Shown here: positions 49,386 to 61,761 of the stretch, one piece after another
How the letters are laid out: the number at the start of each line of letters is the position of its first letter
How positions within the stretch are numbered: the stretch's first letter is position 1
NCBI GenBank assembly: GCA_030867875.1
Contig: JAOWCC010000237.1
Coordinates: forward strand, 8,411,713 to 8,475,712
Direction of reading: 5' to 3'
Length of the DNA stretch: 64,000 nt
Source: Actinernus sp. WN-2022
Taxonomy: Eukaryota; Cnidaria; Anthozoa; Actiniaria; Actinernidae
The notes under the pieces: generated by a model
What the model was told of the DNA's origin: nothing
What the model saw: only the letters and a program-made list of their open reading frames with translations
The model's database searches: none
Translations under genes and position numbers: made by a program

Positions 49386-52300
49386 TTAGCTGTCACTAGT
49401 TTCCGTCCGGCAGCCATTCTTTGGGTGACCTTTCCGAGGCTGGTGGCATTTTTTGCATTCTGGAGCCTTCCTTTTCTTGGCAGGTCTACTTGCATTGCTA
49501 CATGTAGCCTGAAGTAAATCTTGATCTTCAGCTGTTGAATAAAAAAGGAAACTAATTCCTGGTGCAAATGAACAATTCAATGTCTTGGTCATTTCCATTA
49601 GAATCTGCACATATCTTAGTCCACCTGTGCCAGTATGCATGAGTCTGTTCAGAAACATTCATTTAAAATAGGAAACATATTGCACATGTCAATGTTAAGC
49701 TGGGGGGTAGGGGGGAGGGGTACAGGAGCAAGGGAGATTTGACATTTTAAAGATTTTGTCAGTCAAAAAATTTGGGTCTAATGTCATTATACAAGGAACT
49801 GCGCTATAAAAGGCCACTGCACCTCCCCTTTATCTCATCCAAAATGCAAATTATCAAGATGGCTATGAGATAAAACCTATTGGTCCTGTATGTGTATTTT
49901 TTATTTCGTAGAGCTACTTCTAACAAAAGGAAACCATCTATTGCCATATTATATTCTAAGAGTATGAGCCTACTGTGGTTTTACATTCTCGGTTTCATAT
50001 TTCTCTGTCAATGAATTCAAACTTCATGCCAGTGACAGGTGCAAGTACACAACATGAGCAAATTGTGAGTGAATTTCAACCGAAGCAAAGTGTAAATAAT
50101 AATATATCCTTATTCATGTTTATTAAACCTCCGACTGATTATTGCTCAAATTGAATAGGCAATGCTATAGATAAAATGTTCTAGTCAGCCCAAAATGTTT
50201 TTTGATCGGTCACTAATCGCAGCTCACTTGATTGAATATTCTTCCCCGTAGGTGATTGACAACTGCAAGTGTTGTCAACCTGGTTCAGGTCCTTTTATAG
50301 TGTGGGTTCTTGTTTAAAATCCCCACCCTGGGCAGCATACATGTATACATGTAGGTGGTCAAATATATTGAGAAACATCAAAATAATAGTTTTATATTAT
50401 TCTTATTAATTTTTATATAAAATAAAATTCCATTTAGCTGTTTGGAGTTGAAATTTTGGCTTATTCTAATGTAGTTATTTATATCATAGCTAAATTTATT
50501 TTTGGACAGATACCAAACAGTGCTTACAATGCAGAATCTTACCAGAAGGGTATAGTGCTGCTACTTGTTCTTTTCGCTTCTTATAGTCCTCAACTGCATC
50601 AGCTCTGTTTTGTCTGTCAGGGAACTGTGTGTTCAGTGGAGCTGGAGCTTTCTTTTTGTATTTCATGTAGATTTCAGTACGCACAGCCATGGGCATGGTG
50701 AACACTAGTTTCTTCACATTGTCGACATATTCTGATAGAAAAGATTATAGAATTAATAAATGACTAAATTTACAAGGTTTTATATAACTGTCTTCCATGA
50801 AAACAGGGATTTCATCACATTTAGCATCATTCATTTCTGAGAAAGGTCCCTCAATGAATGTTAGACTGTTAATGTTATTTGTTGTTTCTGGTTGATCACT
50901 TGTTTGCCATTGAATCTCACCATTACCTTGCACTTGAATGGACATGCACGTAGAGCAATACAATGAAAGTTGAATGGCACACAGTACATACCATATGTAG
51001 GAGGGACCCTAATTTCTCTCACAACCTCATCACCCAACTTGTACTTGGGGTAAGTAACTTGAAAGTACTCCTTTCCATCCCTTGTTTTCTGTGTGTTTCT
51101 ATGCAAATTCTCGTTGAAATGCAGGCTGGCCAAGACATGCCTGAAATAGGAGAGTAGTAGATCAGAATATAAGCAAGTAGCTGGTAGATTAAATAATTTC
51201 ATAAAATAACTTCGATAGATCATGTGCACTGATTGGCTGAAAGCCATTTTTGCAGTTGTTATTTTATAAAAGCAATAAAACAACCATTCTGTGTATAAAC
51301 ACTCAGGGATGTTGGTCAAACTGAAAACTTGAAAGTCATTTGCCTTCAGCTCATTACTTTCAAGTTTTTATCAGTTCTCCCAACATTCCCCTTGTGTTTC
51401 TAAAAGAACACACAGACACAGAAAAGTTGTTTTATTGCTTAAGTAAATTTATGTCTTACAAAAATAGTGCATCCAATTGAAGAAAATGCCAACTAGAATA
51501 GAAGTCATGGCTCATAGATTATTTTCTGTAAACTTTATGAACAGAAAATATAATTGCTTTGTGAGGTAAATTTGAATGGGACAAAAAGGGTGAGGAGAAG
51601 AAAGAGAAAGCCCAAGTATTGCATAACCTTGAAAAGAGCCCTCAAATCAATCCCTAGGGAATCACAAGACAAAGACACGGTGGCCATGTTGGAGGATGGA
51701 ACAAGAGACACTAATGAAGAATCTTTTGTTTAATGTCAGCCAAGATGGCCGCCGTGATGTCAAGTGCAAACCAGTAATACATGGTTGCCACACATCAGGG
51801 AAAAAAAGAATCCCCTACTTTTCCCTAACTTTTTACTGACCATAAAACAATTTTCACTGACCATAATAAGGCTGTTCACCATTCCCTTATCCAAAGCAAA
51901 AGTCCTTATCAAAACCTGTAGCCTCCCCTCGCAGACACATGGCAACCTAAAAATAAAATTCCCTGCCTTTTTCCTGACTTTGACAAGAAATTTAGAATTT
52001 CCCTGACTAGATGCAAAATTCCCTGACTTTTCCCTGACATTAAAAAAAAAACTTTTTCCTTTACCTGTGGCAACCCTGTAATACCTTAGTTGACAACTAT
52101 CACCCCTTTTGAAAACTTATGCAAAGTTTACTATGATTGCATTGCAGCAGTGAAACCTCTCTAATAGAGAAAATTTAGAACACTATTTGTTTTCAGCAAT
52201 ACATAATGAGTTATTCGAGCATCTAGATGATTCATCAACTCTCACCTGCAGTATGTTCCTACCCAAGAGAAACAAAGCATCTTGGGGTGAAACTGGTTCA

Positions 52301-55300
52301 GCGTTGAGTGAAAGCCCTCTAAACAACTGGTTTGGTCCTCACTGGAGAGTTTCCTTATATCGTTAAGGAGTCTTGTGTTTATTAGGATTCCCCTTAACTT
52401 GTCATAGACATGTGTACCTTAAAAAAATTAAAAAACCTTTACAAGGATTTATTTGAACCATTCATAAGGCTCAATTTTTTCTAATCCAATGCTAAGTTAG
52501 CAAGACATTTACTTTTTGTTAATTTTTGTGTAAGTTTTCTTGGACCTGATTTGGACATACTATCAAAATTAATGCTCAGCTAAAATAGAAAAGAAAAGGT
52601 AAAATTGCAACATTAGCATACTGTGAACAACAGGGCATGGGAAATAAACTGGCTACCAGAATTAAACAAATAGAATACCAGGGTTTCATGGATAGTGCAG
52701 ATTATACCCTTATTGTAAATACTAACCAACTTTTAACCAGAATCTTGGTGAGACAGCACCATGCACACATTTTTTGAAGAGCTCATCAGGGTGGTTCTTG
52801 TGCTTATTGCAAACATGCCTGATTACAGATTTCCATTTTGCAACCATCAGCTCTCCGAATCCAGCCTTAGTTGAGGTGGCACACCAGTGTAGATGGTTCT
52901 TTATGGCTTTTTGCCATTGTGTGATTCGCTCACATCCACTCTCTTTTCCAACTTTAAGCATCTTCTTTGTGATGGATTTTGCAACGTGCCAGATGTCAAA
53001 GAAATGCTGTGTGTTTGGCTGTTGATCTCGAATCCATTTGGCAATGGACCTATGTCTATCTGAAATAAACACTGCAATTGACAGCCCTGCTTGCTTCAGA
53101 AATGCAAAGGAATCCTGAGCTCCCTTTAACTCCATGTCTCCACTGCTCTTTACTTGGTTTGCCTAAAATAAAAAGCAGAGAATAATTAAGATGGGATTTC
53201 TTGGCATTTTTAAAACAACTGTTTGGGATTGAGTTCTGTCCGGTTATAAACATTTCAGTAGTTGCTATAACTTGCTAGTTCACAATGTGTATTTCCAAAA
53301 CAATATCCATACCTATCCCACAGAGGGTTTTTCATTTACAATTCCCCTCCCCTCAGGAAATTCCATTTTTTTTCATACATTCTCTGTAATTTTAGTAGCC
53401 CTCTGACCCTCCCTCCCCCTTGAAAGTTTCTTTGACCCTCCATGGGGGAGGTATCAAAAATGTTTTTTTTTACACAATAATAGTGTTTTTTTCCTGGGTG
53501 GGTCCCACCAGTGTTGTTGCTAAGGAAAAACTCAGTTGGCTAATGAACCTTTGAGCTGGCTAATGTAAGCTCAGAACTGCCTAATGCCCTTCATTGGTCG
53601 GTTGCCTATACAATTCAGCTTCTTTCTCAACCAACAAATTTTGATGACAGCCGGCACTTAACAACACCCCTGGTGGTTACGAGTTAGAATATGGCATACC
53701 TGTACAAGTTCGAAATGCACAACTTTAGAGATTGCACAGCAGAACATTGTATATGCACCATATTTGGCGCAGTGTCCCATGGAGTCGAATCGGCCATCTC
53801 CACTCCAAGCTGCATCTTTGATGGTCTTCACCTTGTTGATCAATGTAGCCCTGTAGCTCTCCCAGTGAGACAGGATGGCAGGGAAGAGAAACTTGTTCTG
53901 GTGTATGAAATAAGTACGTGCACTGTACACACACAGTCCCATATGCTTCAGCACTAGGAGTACTTTGGTTACAGATGCGCCAGCCATTAATACGCCAAAA
54001 CTCAGTAATAAGTTCCCTGCAGGGTACCGTCCAAGCACAAGTGGCTGTGATCTCCATACAAATGATTGATGCCCACAGTTCCTACAGCTCTGTTCCACAG
54101 TTACCATCATCCCGTTCTTCTTCATTTTCACCTCTGGACTCCCCTCTTTGCAGTTAAAACAAAACATAGAAAAAATGGCAAGAAGCCTTGTATAAAAAAC
54201 TATAAACTTTGGTTCATTCTGCATGGGTGTGTCCTCATCAACACTGAAACAGGAATAAAGACAGTATATTTCAGTTACAATAAATAATTTGGAGAAAAAA
54301 TTGTCACATTCCTGCACAACAACATTTTGAAATTTTGCTGACAAATTAATTTCTTCCTGATTTTTTTAGTACTGTATTTGGGAATGCTGTGCAAGCACAA
54401 AAATGGCTTACACATGTAGCTCTGACCTTGGAAGTTTTGGTACATGATTATTATCTTACAGAGTTAAAAACTTGCCTGATATCATTACTGGATGCACAAG
54501 TTTCATTGTCATCATCCGCACCCCTCTCCTCAAGGCCTGCCCAGTCTGGATCCTCCTCCTCACCATTACCATTGTCATCATCATCAGCCTCCATGGCTTC
54601 TGCCTCCCGAATGCTCTCCTCGCTACCAGACTCCTCCTCTCCTTCTTGACTACCAACCTCCATGTCCTCCTCTCCACTGCTGTCATCAGAGCTGTCCTGG
54701 AGAGTGATTGGATAAAGACATTTTAGGAACATTCATCACAAGTCATGTGGAATATTGTATGCAATATACATGTAGGGTGAGATTTCAAGTAATATTAAAT
54801 TACGTTTTCTATATCAACTATAACAACAATTTATAATAAAAAAGCCATTTCAAATTCAATATAAACATCCCCATTGACCCAAAAGGGGTATTTTTTTAAC
54901 AGACGACTTGAATACAATATATAACTTAACGTGTGCATATCATATTCATAGCGATTAATTATCGACCTAATATATATTTTTTTACTTACACGTCGTAATT
55001 TACTGACAGTGTTCTTCAAGTGCTTTTTCTGGGCTACAAGTCTGCTGTTCCGCTTCTGCAGTTGTCTTATTTTGGTCTTGCGCTCCTCGCATTTCTGGCA
55101 CTCACCAAGAACAGTCTGCGTGGCCTTGGTTTTATTGACGGTCTCCGTCTGTACATACTTGTTTATTAGCCTTACATGTAGTTCACCAACCTCGGCAGTA
55201 TCACCTTCACAATACAAAGTAATGGGACCTTCTGGTTCACTTTCGGAGCTGCTGCTAAAAGTGTCTCCAGCTCCATCGCCTCCCTCGGTGCTCGAATCGA

Positions 55301-56303
55301 TGCTCGCATCTCTTTTGGCTTCTCTCGCGGCTTCTCGTTCGATCTCATGTAACAACTGTTAAATATCACAACAGAAAGCAAATGTTCAGGATTTGTAGAG
55401 GTTTTTCTTGCAATAATTATCCTCTATGTGTGTGTATTAAAAATAACCATTTTAATTCTGAAGTTGATCGAGCGAGAGGTCTGTCAAAATTCCAGACCTC
55501 CGATTTCTGTCTGTTCTTCCTTCATAAAACTAGGGTTATTTCCAATGATCGATTTCTCGTTGAATTAAACGTATTTTGCTATGGATTCCTATAATTAATT
55601 TCCCTACTATGAAAGTCTCGGAAATTGTGAAGAACGCGCCATTACATGTAACACTTCAACGCGCCATTAATCACTCCAAATTCATAGGGAAAACTCCGCC
55701 ATATATAATAATAATAACAACAGCTTAGGGGATAGGGCAAAATATGTGGAATTTTGCCGTTCTAAAATATTAAAACTTTGAGTGAATTCAATAGTAGAAA
55801 TGTTAAAGGCGGTGCATTGTTCACGTTGTCCAATGTCTCGGTTACGCTATTTTTCGTCTCGTCTGGATTCCAGAACGTGTTCGAGTACTGTCAAAACAAC
55901 AAGCTAGCAGAGACATTATGAATGGACTTACATTTTTGGAGATCCTGATATCGCGATCACTTGGTTTCTTAGCGGGAACTACAAGAGCAGCATCGATTGT
56001 CGGTATTGATCCTTTTTTAAGAACCCGTTTTTCTTTGTTGGTAGTTCCTTCTGGTTGAAGGTCGCTCAGACTCAACCTTGTGTAGCAGCTTGGCTCGAAG
56101 TGCACTGAGCATAGCGGTGATGTTGCCGCCGGGGAAAAGTCATGCCTGTGCCTCCTCACGAACTCAGTCCACTGCTTTCTTACTCGTTCATTTTTAGGAA
56201 AAACATGCATAGATATACCAGGGGTGTGCGATGTATTGGTACAGCTAACCCTGTTCGGGCCGCCGGCAACGCAAAACCTACCTCCTCGCGCTCGCTTCGC
56301 CAT
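49386..56303 (-). CDS. THAP-domain Kolobok-type transposase, 9 exons, intact
   Basis: Exons (minus): 56303-55932, 55355-54990, 54696-54476, 54243-53700, 53162-52727, 52417-52246, 51140-50992, 50731-50543 and 49531-49386. They total 2,595 bases (864 residues), and every junction keeps frame. Donors are GT except exon 3, which uses GC (CAG/GCAAGT). Exon 1 is a THAP C2CH DNA-binding finger (CVAGGPNRVSC...HVFP...QWTEF...CSVHF). Exon 2 has an acidic stretch and a coiled coil. Exon 3 is very acidic. Exon 4 has zinc-binding pairs (CFNCKEG, CRNCGH) and GDGRFDSMG (likely first catalytic Asp). Exon 5 has SDRHRSIAKWI (second Asp) and FDIWHVAKSI. Exon 6 has CLEGFHSTLNQF (candidate Glu). The last exon is a Cys/His knuckle (CKKCHQPRKGHPKNGC). 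It should cut and paste the element at TTAA. A domesticated-gene reading is less likely, given the intact ends. Confidence 0.87.
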
Positions 56304-56524
56304 TTTTCATACAGAATATGAGAAGTCTTCCTCACTGTTCACATCATGTGACGTCACATGCATATTTAATTACATTGCCAACATGTCACAGTTTTCTGGT
56401 CAAAATGTGCGTTTTCGCCTCCAGAAAAAGCACAAAAATATTTTCTTTACAACGGAAAAAAGCATGTTCGTAGATCAATCACATACTGAACTACTATTTT
56501 AGGGTTGTTTGAGCGGTTCTTTAT

Positions 56525-56542
56525 TTTCGTTTCAGTAGCACT
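56525..56542 (-). repeat. Right TIR of the Kolobok element
   Basis: Inverse of AGTGCTACTGAAACGAAA, followed by TTAA (56543-56546). Confidence 0.93.
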
Positions 56543-56559
56543 TTAAATATAACACAGTA

Positions 56560-57300
56560 AATATGTGTTATGACAAAAATGGAAATATAAATTACAATAA
56601 GGGTGTGTTATATAATGGTGTCTAGGTATGAGCTTTGTAGAGATTTTGAGATTCTCAACTATACTCTGTGATTGTGAGCGAGGACTGAGAATATAAATCA
56701 AGCGAATAAAAGGTGAATCTAAAGGAAACGTCTCTACGTTTTCGAAACAGTGGCGACCACGATGGGACAGTATTACTAATGTGAGCTGTACGGAAGAGAA
56801 ATAAACATGGAAAAGCCATGGGCTAAACGGTAAACTTAAAACACTGAGTTTTCGAGTCAAGAAAGCCGAGGAGGTCATAAACAAACACGACCGGGAAACG
56901 TTTGGGCGTCAGGAAACTTCAATCGGGAACATTACCAATGCCGTTAATATGCTGAAAGAGACCATAAAAGAGAAGTTCGCGAAAGGAGAGACGGAAGAAC
57001 AGATCAGCAAATGGGCTGAGGAAATCGAAGGGTCGCTGGGACAGGCCGATGAATGCATCAGAAAGCTAGCCAAACAAATCGCCGAAATCGAGCAGAACGA
57101 GATGTTGAGACAACACGAACACCAGAAGCTAATCAAAGTCAAGAAACAAAAACTCAAACGACAACAGGAAGCCGCAGAACTAGCACATGCTGAACGTTTA
57201 GAGTTTGAAAAGAAGAAATTGGAACTCGAACTGAAGTATAAACACAAACAAGATTCGCAAGCTAACCATGAGACTGGAGACCAGTGTAGTGCAAGCAAAT
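56560..57300 (+). pseudogene. BEL/Pao LTR end plus gag N-terminal fragment
   Basis: An LTR-like stretch ends ...GAAACA at about 56749, followed by GTGGCGACCACGATGGGAC, a primer-binding/leader sequence of the BEL/Pao type as I recall it. A frame with a strong coiled coil follows (LKTLSFRVKKAEEVINKHDRE near 56830, then 56949-57300 ...EEIEGSLGQADECIRKLAKQI...EFEKKKLELELKYKH), the usual start of cnidarian BEL gag. It breaks off near 57295, where unrelated minus-strand sequence (HECT-like) begins. No protease or RT remains. Confidence 0.6.
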
Positions 57301-57312
57301 GCACCGGAATAA

Positions 57313-58270
57313 TTATTCTTTCTCTGTGTGGTGAACAAATGGTTTGGAATACCCTGCTTCAAATCTAAATTCACAGCCAAATGAGGCAACACTTTTAAAT
57401 TCCTTGTCATCTGTGATGGTATTCAGATTTTTCAGAAAGCTCTTGACTTCAGAATTAGGCACCTCATCTAAAGTTGGTTGGAGATCATCTATTTTTCCAG
57501 ACAATATGTAGTCCACTAAAGACTTGCTGAGGCATTTGGGGCCAGGGGAGCCTTGCAAAATGCCTAAGGACGTCAGCTGGCCAAATGCAAATAATTCTTT
57601 CCTATGCAAGGATGAAATGTTATGTCTAAAAACAGCATCTGACATCAATTTTGCTTGAGCTGTTGAATTAATTTAACTGTAAAACTCACGTGATGGCCCC
57701 CCCTGGTCTACAGCTGGTTCGCCTATGAACTGCATCTTAACTGGCCTGTTCAGTTCTCCTGGCTGAAGACGACCCAATTTCAAAGAGTGTCTTCCCAAAT
57801 AGCCTGCCGTCTATGTTTCAAACGCAGATATCCTTCACCTTTAAGCTCTGATTCTTTCAGCTCCTTTAACGTCTCCTGGAGGGAATTATCTGATGCAAAG
57901 GTGCTTGTTTCCACAGTTGTTTCATTATCAACGATAGAAATATCATATCCAAGTCATCATCACTACTTCCATTGAAACCACAATGATCAGCTGTATTTGC
58001 AGTCAGTAAGGATGCATAAATATCATTGAGGGAGTTGCTGGAATTCAACAGAAGGTAAATTGCTTTCTCGAGTGACTGTGTGCTATCCAAAGCAGTTACT
58101 ATCTCCTGCTCACCATTGACTGGAAACATATCTATCAAAGGCTGAATTATAGCAGCTCTACCTGTGGATGACTCATTTATTGTGCTAGAGAGAGAGAACT
58201 GCTGCCTATCCTCTGGATGACTGTTGGTACTAGTACTTGCAACTGGTTCAGCCACTCCCATTGGTAGCAC
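57313..58270 (-). pseudogene. HECT E3 ubiquitin ligase-like gene, broken
   Basis: Reading right to left there is a CUE-like segment (PLIDMFPVNGEQEIVTALDSTQSLEKAIYLLL, about 58150-58060), then a frame change near 57935. Next come a HECT N-lobe start (LKGEGYLRLKHRRQAIWEDT, about 57845-57790), a one-base break near 57788, and the strand KMQFIGEPAVDQGGPSREFY (about 57735-57680). An exon with FGQLTSLGILQGSPGPKCLSKSLVDYILSG...DFRFEAGYSKPF-like sequence (57648-57313) follows. This is the order of G2E3-type HECT proteins. The catalytic-cysteine C-lobe is missing, because the sequence stops at the BEL fragment at ~57310. The frame changes mark it as a pseudogene. Confidence 0.65.
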
Positions 58271-59090
58271 TGTTCTTGAGGCTTGGATTGATGTTACATC
58301 AGGGCTTTTATTCTCACAGGCACCTGTAAACTAAACTAGACATATGCTATAGTTAGATTACAAGTCTAAAACTACATCTCTGACTTTCAGGAAAAAGTGA
58401 AAATCGTTGAAGACATCGAAGAATAGGAATCACAATCGTACATTTCACCAGCTAGTTTTAAAATTCCTAGTTTTGAAATTTTGAATTTGTGCTTCCTTTT
58501 CTTCAATGTCACGAAATACGTGGTCCAAAAAATCTCAAAGGTTGGACAAGATCATCTTTGATACCCACTTGGCTCAGAGTTAAAATACACCTTTGGTTAA
58601 TACCTGTAATGCCTTCATCAAATCGTTTCCTTTTAATTCTTCTTCTGGTCAGCACCTCCCTTACTTCTGCTGTCGTTGGCCCTCGCACACTTTTATATTC
58701 ACTAAACAAGTGGATATAAATCACGTGTTTGTAAATTAGTAGTATTATGAAAGCACTTACGGTCTTAATAAAGGTTAAAAATTGAAAGGTTTGGAAAATA
58801 GGATTTTGTTTTCTTTTTTTCCTTATCTAGCATCACAAGGTATCTGGTAACCTTAAGTAAATGCAATATGAAATAACGTTAGATTGACCATTACTTTTGT
58901 TATTTTTTTTACCCATTGAAAACTATAAATATTATTATTCATACATGTAGTCTTTACAGTGGTCTCAATAGCTTTTGAAGTAGGAGGCAGTCAATAAAGA
59001 ATACCGTAAGCAGCTGATGGAACAGTGGGTGCCAAAGGTACATGAGCCGCTAAGGGATTCAAGTTGCAAAACAAATTAGCAGGGGGCAGC
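58271..59090 (-). other. Possible upstream exon of the HECT-like gene
   Basis: A minus-strand stretch at 58700-58580 (SVRGPTTAEVREVLTRRRIKRKRFDEGITGINQ) looks protein-like, but I see no domain and did not resolve its splice sites. The remainder is AT-rich. Confidence 0.3.
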
Positions 59091-59466
59091 CTAGTCCCTA
59101 GGCTTTCTGTCTGGTATTTTATCTCAGTGGATTAATGGGATCCCTGTGGTTTGTAATGGCATCTGACGTCACCGCCTAACTGTCAACCAGAATTCTGCTA
59201 GGCCTTCTGGTAAAGTAATCCTGTACCGCTCGAGACCTGTATTCTGATTGCAGCCATTATACTGTAGCTCTATTGTTTTCGTACTGCACGTTCTAAAGGT
59301 TAGGCTGTTTTGTATTGTTGGGAAAGCCAATGCTGTGGCTCGTTTCGAGCGGAACAGGATGGCTCTTCTGGTAACAGAGAGCGGTGACGTCACAAGCTAT
59401 TACAAACCACAGGGATCCCATCAACCCACTCAGACAAAATACCAGCCAGAAGGCCTTGGGACTAAG
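59091..59466. repeat. Inverted-repeat element with ~85 bp arms
   Basis: CTAGTCCCTAGGCTTTCTG at the left matches the inverse of the right end (CCAGAAGGCCTTGGGACTAAG). The arms continue through GGGATCCCTGTGGTTTGTAA and GACGTCACCG. Non-coding MITE. Confidence 0.8.
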
Positions 59467-61240
59467 ATGGGCAGAGACTTGAATTGATCTGCATTTATAT
59501 TTACCTTGGCAGATACAAATGTACCATACCTGAACTAATTTTGACTTTAACCACTTCTCTGTTGGTAATCTCCTCTCTTTCATGGCTCTCGAAACATTAG
59601 TCCCTGGAGGCCCAGTACACATTCCTGTCAGTTAACCAACAATTTGGAACGACACCTTCTTGCCTGTCTCCCTCAACCCACACAGCTCTTGTCCACATTT
59701 CAGTGCAATCTGTAAATTAAAATAATGTAGCTATTTTAAACGAAACCTGTCATGGTCAAGTGGCAAACAAAAAATGACTAGCAACACACCAAAGCAAAAT
59801 AATGTTGTTAATTTTAGGGCTGGCTCTGCATAGTTCCCAGCTACTAAGCTCTAAGTTTATTTATATAATTTAGATTCAGATTCAGATTATTTAATAAAAA
59901 TAATTTGTTGGTGTTGTTTCAAGCTTTTTTGACAGAAAATAACTAATACTCTCAAACTTATCAGGAATAGATGATTTCAAAAAGTTTTTTAGTTTACAGC
60001 TGAAATTTCACAAAAACTTTAGTACAGAGCAATAACAACAAAGTATTTGTCTAAAAATTATATTATTTTATATTTTTTCCTGTTCTAAAACGACGTCACA
60101 TAATAGACCTTGAAACTTTAATACTCAACAGGGTTCTGGTTAAACATTTTGCCATATGCACCCTAATATGGCACCAGATACCAGTATTTTGTGAGGTAGT
60201 GTACACACCTAAAACTAGAACCCTGAAAGTACAAGACAATATTGATTCTTAATTGAAATACTATTGCTTATAGAATCACATGCAGGTACATACATGTCAA
60301 ACAACAGAATAGTAGGTTTGTAGATTTCATGTTCGCTCAACTCCATGAAGTAATGGCAGCAACACATATTTTCCACTGAATGAAAAGCATACAGCTTTGT
60401 GGGCTAGGTCACTCTTTTCAAGTCTCTTACACAAGCAATGTTGAGGTGCTTTGAGCTGCACGGATTGCTAAAGAAACTATCCATGTGTTGCTGGCTGATG
60501 ATGCCACAGACTAGCTTCCCATCTTGCCTTTTCTCGTTTACAAACGCAAACTTTTCTGACTGTAAAAGAAAGCAGCTATCCTTCATTGTGGTCGAGGTGG
60601 TTCCAAAAAGTGTCCGAGCATCCTTTCGCAGGCGGTGCCCCTGCTGTCGCGTGTGACATTGTTTTTGGTGGCCTTTACAAAGGACTGGCTTTTTCTGACT
60701 GGTCACACTGGTTGAATTAACTTGCTTCAGAGTCAAAAGAAGACATTGCTTCCACAGAGAAAAAAATATATGTCAGATTCATGGCATAAATCTGGAGATA
60801 ATGAGCTTGACCTTTGTTCACATTCAATAACATGAGTTGCCTCTGGAAACCCCATGGCTCCTCTCCCTCACTGCTACTGCTGGAATGAGCTAAAGCAAGT
60901 ACATTTTCATTACATTTCCTCCATCTCTTATGATAAATAGTGGCAGACCTTGTAAAACAAAATGACTGATGTTTAACAATTGCTCTTGAAATACATTATT
61001 CCTCTATACAAAGTTTGAAATCAAGCCAGTTGAAAATTCAGCAACAGAAATGGATCTCCAAAGCAGTCTCCAAGAGTGTTAAATTGAGCAATAGCAAAAC
61101 AAAGTAAGAGTGTGGTAAAATTGACTCTGAAAGATGGGAGTTTCAAATTGCAGGTGTTAAGTTGCGAGATGAAGTTGTGAGTTGCAGTTGTTGAATACAA
61201 AATTTAGTAAAAACCCTAGTTCTATTCACCATATTGCAGC
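59467..61240. other. Unresolved stretch with one possible minus-strand exon
   Basis: Mostly AT-rich. 60736-60404 (minus) is an open 110-residue frame, Cys/His and Lys rich (QKKPVLCKGHQKQCH...KDSCFLLQSEKFAFVNEKRQDGK), that could be an exon of an unknown gene. No domain was recognised and neighbouring splice partners were not found. Confidence 0.3.
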
Positions 61241-61261
61241 TACATGTAAGTAGACCAGGGC

Positions 61262-61470
61262 TTCCGGAATTATGCGTTTTTTTTCAACAAATTATGCGCT
61301 ATTTTTTGGCAAATTATGCGCCAAAAATCCCGAATTATGCGCGAATTATGCGAATTGCGCAATATTTTTAAGCGAAAATGTTTAATGTTTCAATTTATTA
61401 AGCTTGCAAATCAAGTAAGTCAAAGTAAGTAAGTCAACAAAGTAAGTAAGTCAACAAAAACAACTTACTG
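61262..61470. repeat. Low-complexity AATTATGCG repeats and GTAAGTCAACAAA array
   Basis: 61273-61350 repeats AATTATGCG(C) five or more times with short spacers. 61409-61462 repeats GTAAGT/AAGTCAACAAA. No coding content. Confidence 0.7.
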
Positions 61471-61761
61471 ACTGATGCTGCTATAATTTTTTCTGGGTGA
61501 GTGAGATAAAGTCACATGTTTATAATTGAAATAAAACATATCAGTACAAATATGATGAGCAACAACGATTTATTACACCAAACGTATTTCTCGTTCATTC
61601 TTACATGTTGGGTAGCAGCACAAAGAAGCAAAAGCTCTATTGACCAGATTGACATGGAATTCAAAAGTGAAACTCGTTCTCGTTGTAAAATCTAAAGCTC
61701 ACTAATATGCATTTATAGACCATCTGTATATATTTGCTTTGACGCAATAATAATTCAATGT

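Larger units (their letters stand above)
46711..56546. mobile_element. Full-length Kolobok-type DNA transposon (9.8 kb)
   Basis: TTAA (46711-46714) and TTAA (56543-56546) flank perfect 18 bp TIRs. Subterminal regions on both sides share GTGACGTCACATGATGTG (about 46911 and inverse near 56348). TTAA targets together with a THAP-domain transposase define Kolobok in my knowledge of transposon classes. The element holds two convergent spliced genes, a P2X7-ballast-like gene (plus) and the transposase (minus), both free of stops and with frame-consistent splice sites. This is a potentially active autonomous copy. Confidence 0.88.

Noticed and set aside
51780..52080. Repeated TTTCCCTGACTTTT-like text as a minisatellite of interest
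   Set aside because: Low-complexity dispersed repeat sequence inside a transposase intron; no structure beyond simple repetition.
54472..54726. Plus-strand frames rich in Leu/Pro/His/Ser
   Set aside because: Antisense of the acidic exon 3 of the transposase.
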